Below are positions 4,238-5,235 of a stretch of 5,235 bases of DNA, piece after piece; the first letter of the stretch is position 1; every line of letters begins with the position of its first letter. The stretch spans positions 1-5,235 of the forward strand of contig URWP01000197.1 of assembly GCA_900551645.1 (NCBI GenBank), written 5' to 3'. A program made the position numbers and the translations under genes. This DNA is from an uncultured Bacteroides sp. (GTDB lineage: Bacteria > Bacteroidota > Bacteroidia > Bacteroidales > Bacteroidaceae). The notes under the pieces were generated by a model. The model had not been told where the DNA came from, made no database searches, and worked only from the letters and a program-made list of their open reading frames with translations.

Positions 4238-5235
4238 TTACTCCTTAACCAACTCTTTCAGTCCCTTGATGGCAAATTCATCGCCCGTGAGCTGATCTAC
4301 CAACTCAGCCAATTCGCCCGTAGCCACAGCCATGTCGTCGTTGATCTGCTTGTAGCTTACGGCGTATTTCTCGCTAAGGGCAAGGGCGGCTGATTCCAGG
4401 TCGGCAAGCACTGAACGCAGGGTGCTGTTGATGCCTTCGCAGATAGGGTCAATCCACTTCATGTGAAGCAGCTGGACTACTTCCTCGTCCGTGAGATTCC
4501 GGATAGCCTCGATGGTCTTGTCTTCCAAAGCCTGTTTGTCTGCCTTGATCTGCTTGTCGGCCTTCGACTGTTCATTCCACAGTGCCACCATCTGTTTCAG
4601 CTTATCCTTCGTCTCAGGCTCTACATCTGCCTTGGGCTTGGCGTCGGCTGTAATCTTCTTCTTGTCGAGAGCATTGTCCTTCTCGCTGTCGCAATAAGCC
4701 TCCATTTCTTCCTCGGTGAAACTGTCGCGCAACTCATCGAGTTCTCCATTGATGGCTTCCACCCTCGACTGTAGATTGGCGATGGCTTGCAGTTCTGACT
4801 GGAACTTCATCTGCTGCACCATGCTGAAAGGAATGATGCGCCCCTTCAGTCCATCAGGCACTTCCACCTCCTCATCGTTCTTCTTTTTCACCAATTTATA
4901 TACGGTTTCCACCTCGCGCACAGCACGGATGCCTTCTTCCTGAATGGTCTCAATGTCGATGATGATAGACTGCCAGTGGTCTGCCAAAGCCTGATAAACG
5001 GCGTAGCGGTCGATGAGCGGAACAGGGTTGAGGCGGCGGAAAATATCGGTAGAAATTTCGTCCTGTGCCTGCAGTTCACGCACTTCCATCACATGGTCTA
5101 TCAGCTGCTGATGGAGCCTGTCGGCGAATCTGCCGAATGCCTGGGCAAACTGCATCTTGAAGTTTCTTACATCCTCATTCTGCTCGATGGCAGCCTTCAC
5201 GTTCTCCACCTTCAGGGCAGAGTAAGGCTTGTCAG
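4238..5235 (-). CDS. hsdM: Type I restriction enzyme M subunit HsdM, C-terminal 331 residues (partial)
   Basis: This is the adenine-N6 methyltransferase subunit, which with HsdS methylates the recognition site and is also needed for restriction. Only the C-terminal part is present: the frame is open to the right edge, and the GTG at 5209 is an internal valine codon, not a start. Counting from the edge, residues about 5-35 (YSALKVENVKAAIEQNEDV) and the conserved PLIDRYAVYQALADHWQ at 72-88 are typical of the HsdM C-terminal region. A long predicted coiled coil follows (about 140-180), then a charged K/D/E-rich linker (about 184-213) and a helical end finishing KGLKELVKE. The SAM-binding and NPPY/F catalytic motifs lie outside the window. 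Having 331 residues after the catalytic domain suggests one of the long HsdM proteins, larger than the roughly 500-residue E. coli forms; this is inference. Codon use is G/C-richer than in the adjacent winged-helix gene and hsdS. Confidence 0.93.
   Translation of the reverse strand, partial: DKPYSALKVENVKAAIEQNEDVRNFKMQFAQAFGRFADRLHQQLIDHVMEVRELQAQDEISTDIFRRLNPVPLIDRYAVYQALADHWQSIIIDIETIQEEGIRAVREVETVYKLVKKKNDEEVEVPDGLKGRIIPFSMVQQMKFQSELQAIANLQSRVEAINGELDELRDSFTEEEMEAYCDSEKDNALDKKKITADAKPKADVEPETKDKLKQMVALWNEQSKADKQIKADKQALEDKTIEAIRNLTDEEVVQLLHMKWIDPICEGINSTLRSVLADLESAALALSEKYAVSYKQINDDMAVATGELAELVDQLTGDEFAIKGLKELVKE
4241..4246 (-). promoter_or_regulatory. Possible Shine-Dalgarno AAGGAG overlapping the end of hsdM
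   Basis: The minus strand reads AAGGAG within the last two hsdM codons, just before the TAA. It is 15 bases from the ATG of the winged-helix gene, longer than the usual 5-9. It could serve re-initiation after hsdM, but Bacteroidetes rely little on such sites and it also encodes Lys-Glu, so it may be coincidental. Confidence 0.25.

Larger units (their letters stand above)
1..5235 (-). other. Type I restriction-modification operon, both ends cut by the window
   Basis: Five co-directional genes read hsdM, orphan winged-helix gene, hsdS, AlbA_2/ATPase gene, hsdR. The gaps are 12 bp, about 67 bp, 20 bp and 13 bp, so co-transcription is likely. No recognisable promoter or strong terminator lies between the genes, and the operon promoter is presumably upstream of hsdM beyond the right edge. 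Type I loci carrying extra linked ORFs between hsdM, hsdS and hsdR are known (for example the rlo and mlo genes of Campylobacter). Two extra ORFs with related winged-helix tails bracketing hsdS is the distinctive layout here. That it is one operon is inferred from spacing and strand only. Confidence 0.85.

Noticed and set aside
5207..5209. GTG as the start of a 323-residue gene
   Set aside because: The same frame continues upstream (DKPYSALK) to the window edge, and the sequence is the C-terminal region of HsdM, so this is an internal codon.

Overview
The window looks like part of a Bacteroidales chromosome, probably from a Prevotella/Bacteroides-like gut organism. This is inferred from protein style, the lack of consistent Shine-Dalgarno sites and the locus type; no single marker proves it. 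Every supported gene reads on the minus strand, and together they form one tightly packed type I restriction-modification (R-M) operon. The gene order in the direction of transcription is hsdM (C-terminal part, running off the right edge), a small orphan winged-helix gene, hsdS, an AlbA_2/GHKL-type ATPase with a winged-helix tail, and hsdR (N-terminal part, running off the left edge). Intergenic gaps are 12, about 67, 20 and 13 bp.

Region by region: 4238-5235 is the helical C-terminal part of the adenine methyltransferase subunit. 3785-4225 is a 146-aa protein that looks like the amputated C-terminus of a second ATPase/winged-helix regulator and contains a 33-bp in-frame tandem repeat. 3718-3784 is the only substantial gap; it holds a perfect hairpin with an ATG opposite its loop and a possible 14-codon micro-ORF leading into hsdS. 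2581-3717 is a complete two-TRD specificity subunit with a 40-bp direct repeat at the head of each half. 1058-2560 is the full-length AlbA_2/ATPase/winged-helix protein, whose winged helix is interrupted by a four-copy 21-bp in-frame tandem repeat. 1-1044 is the N-terminal nuclease domain and Walker A motif of the restriction translocase.

HsdM, HsdS and HsdR would form the restriction enzyme: HsdS recognises a bipartite site, HsdM methylates it, and HsdR translocates and cuts unmodified DNA. The two extra genes bracket hsdS and share a homologous winged-helix tail, so they are candidate regulators or accessory defence factors. The most interesting signal is that both contain different in-frame coding minisatellites at or beside the winged helix. 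In the longer protein, removing three of the four repeat units restores a winged helix that aligns without gaps to that of the shorter protein. This suggests recent repeat expansion and possible length variation. The middle cassette (about 1045-4237) is also visibly more AT-rich than the hsdM and hsdR ends.
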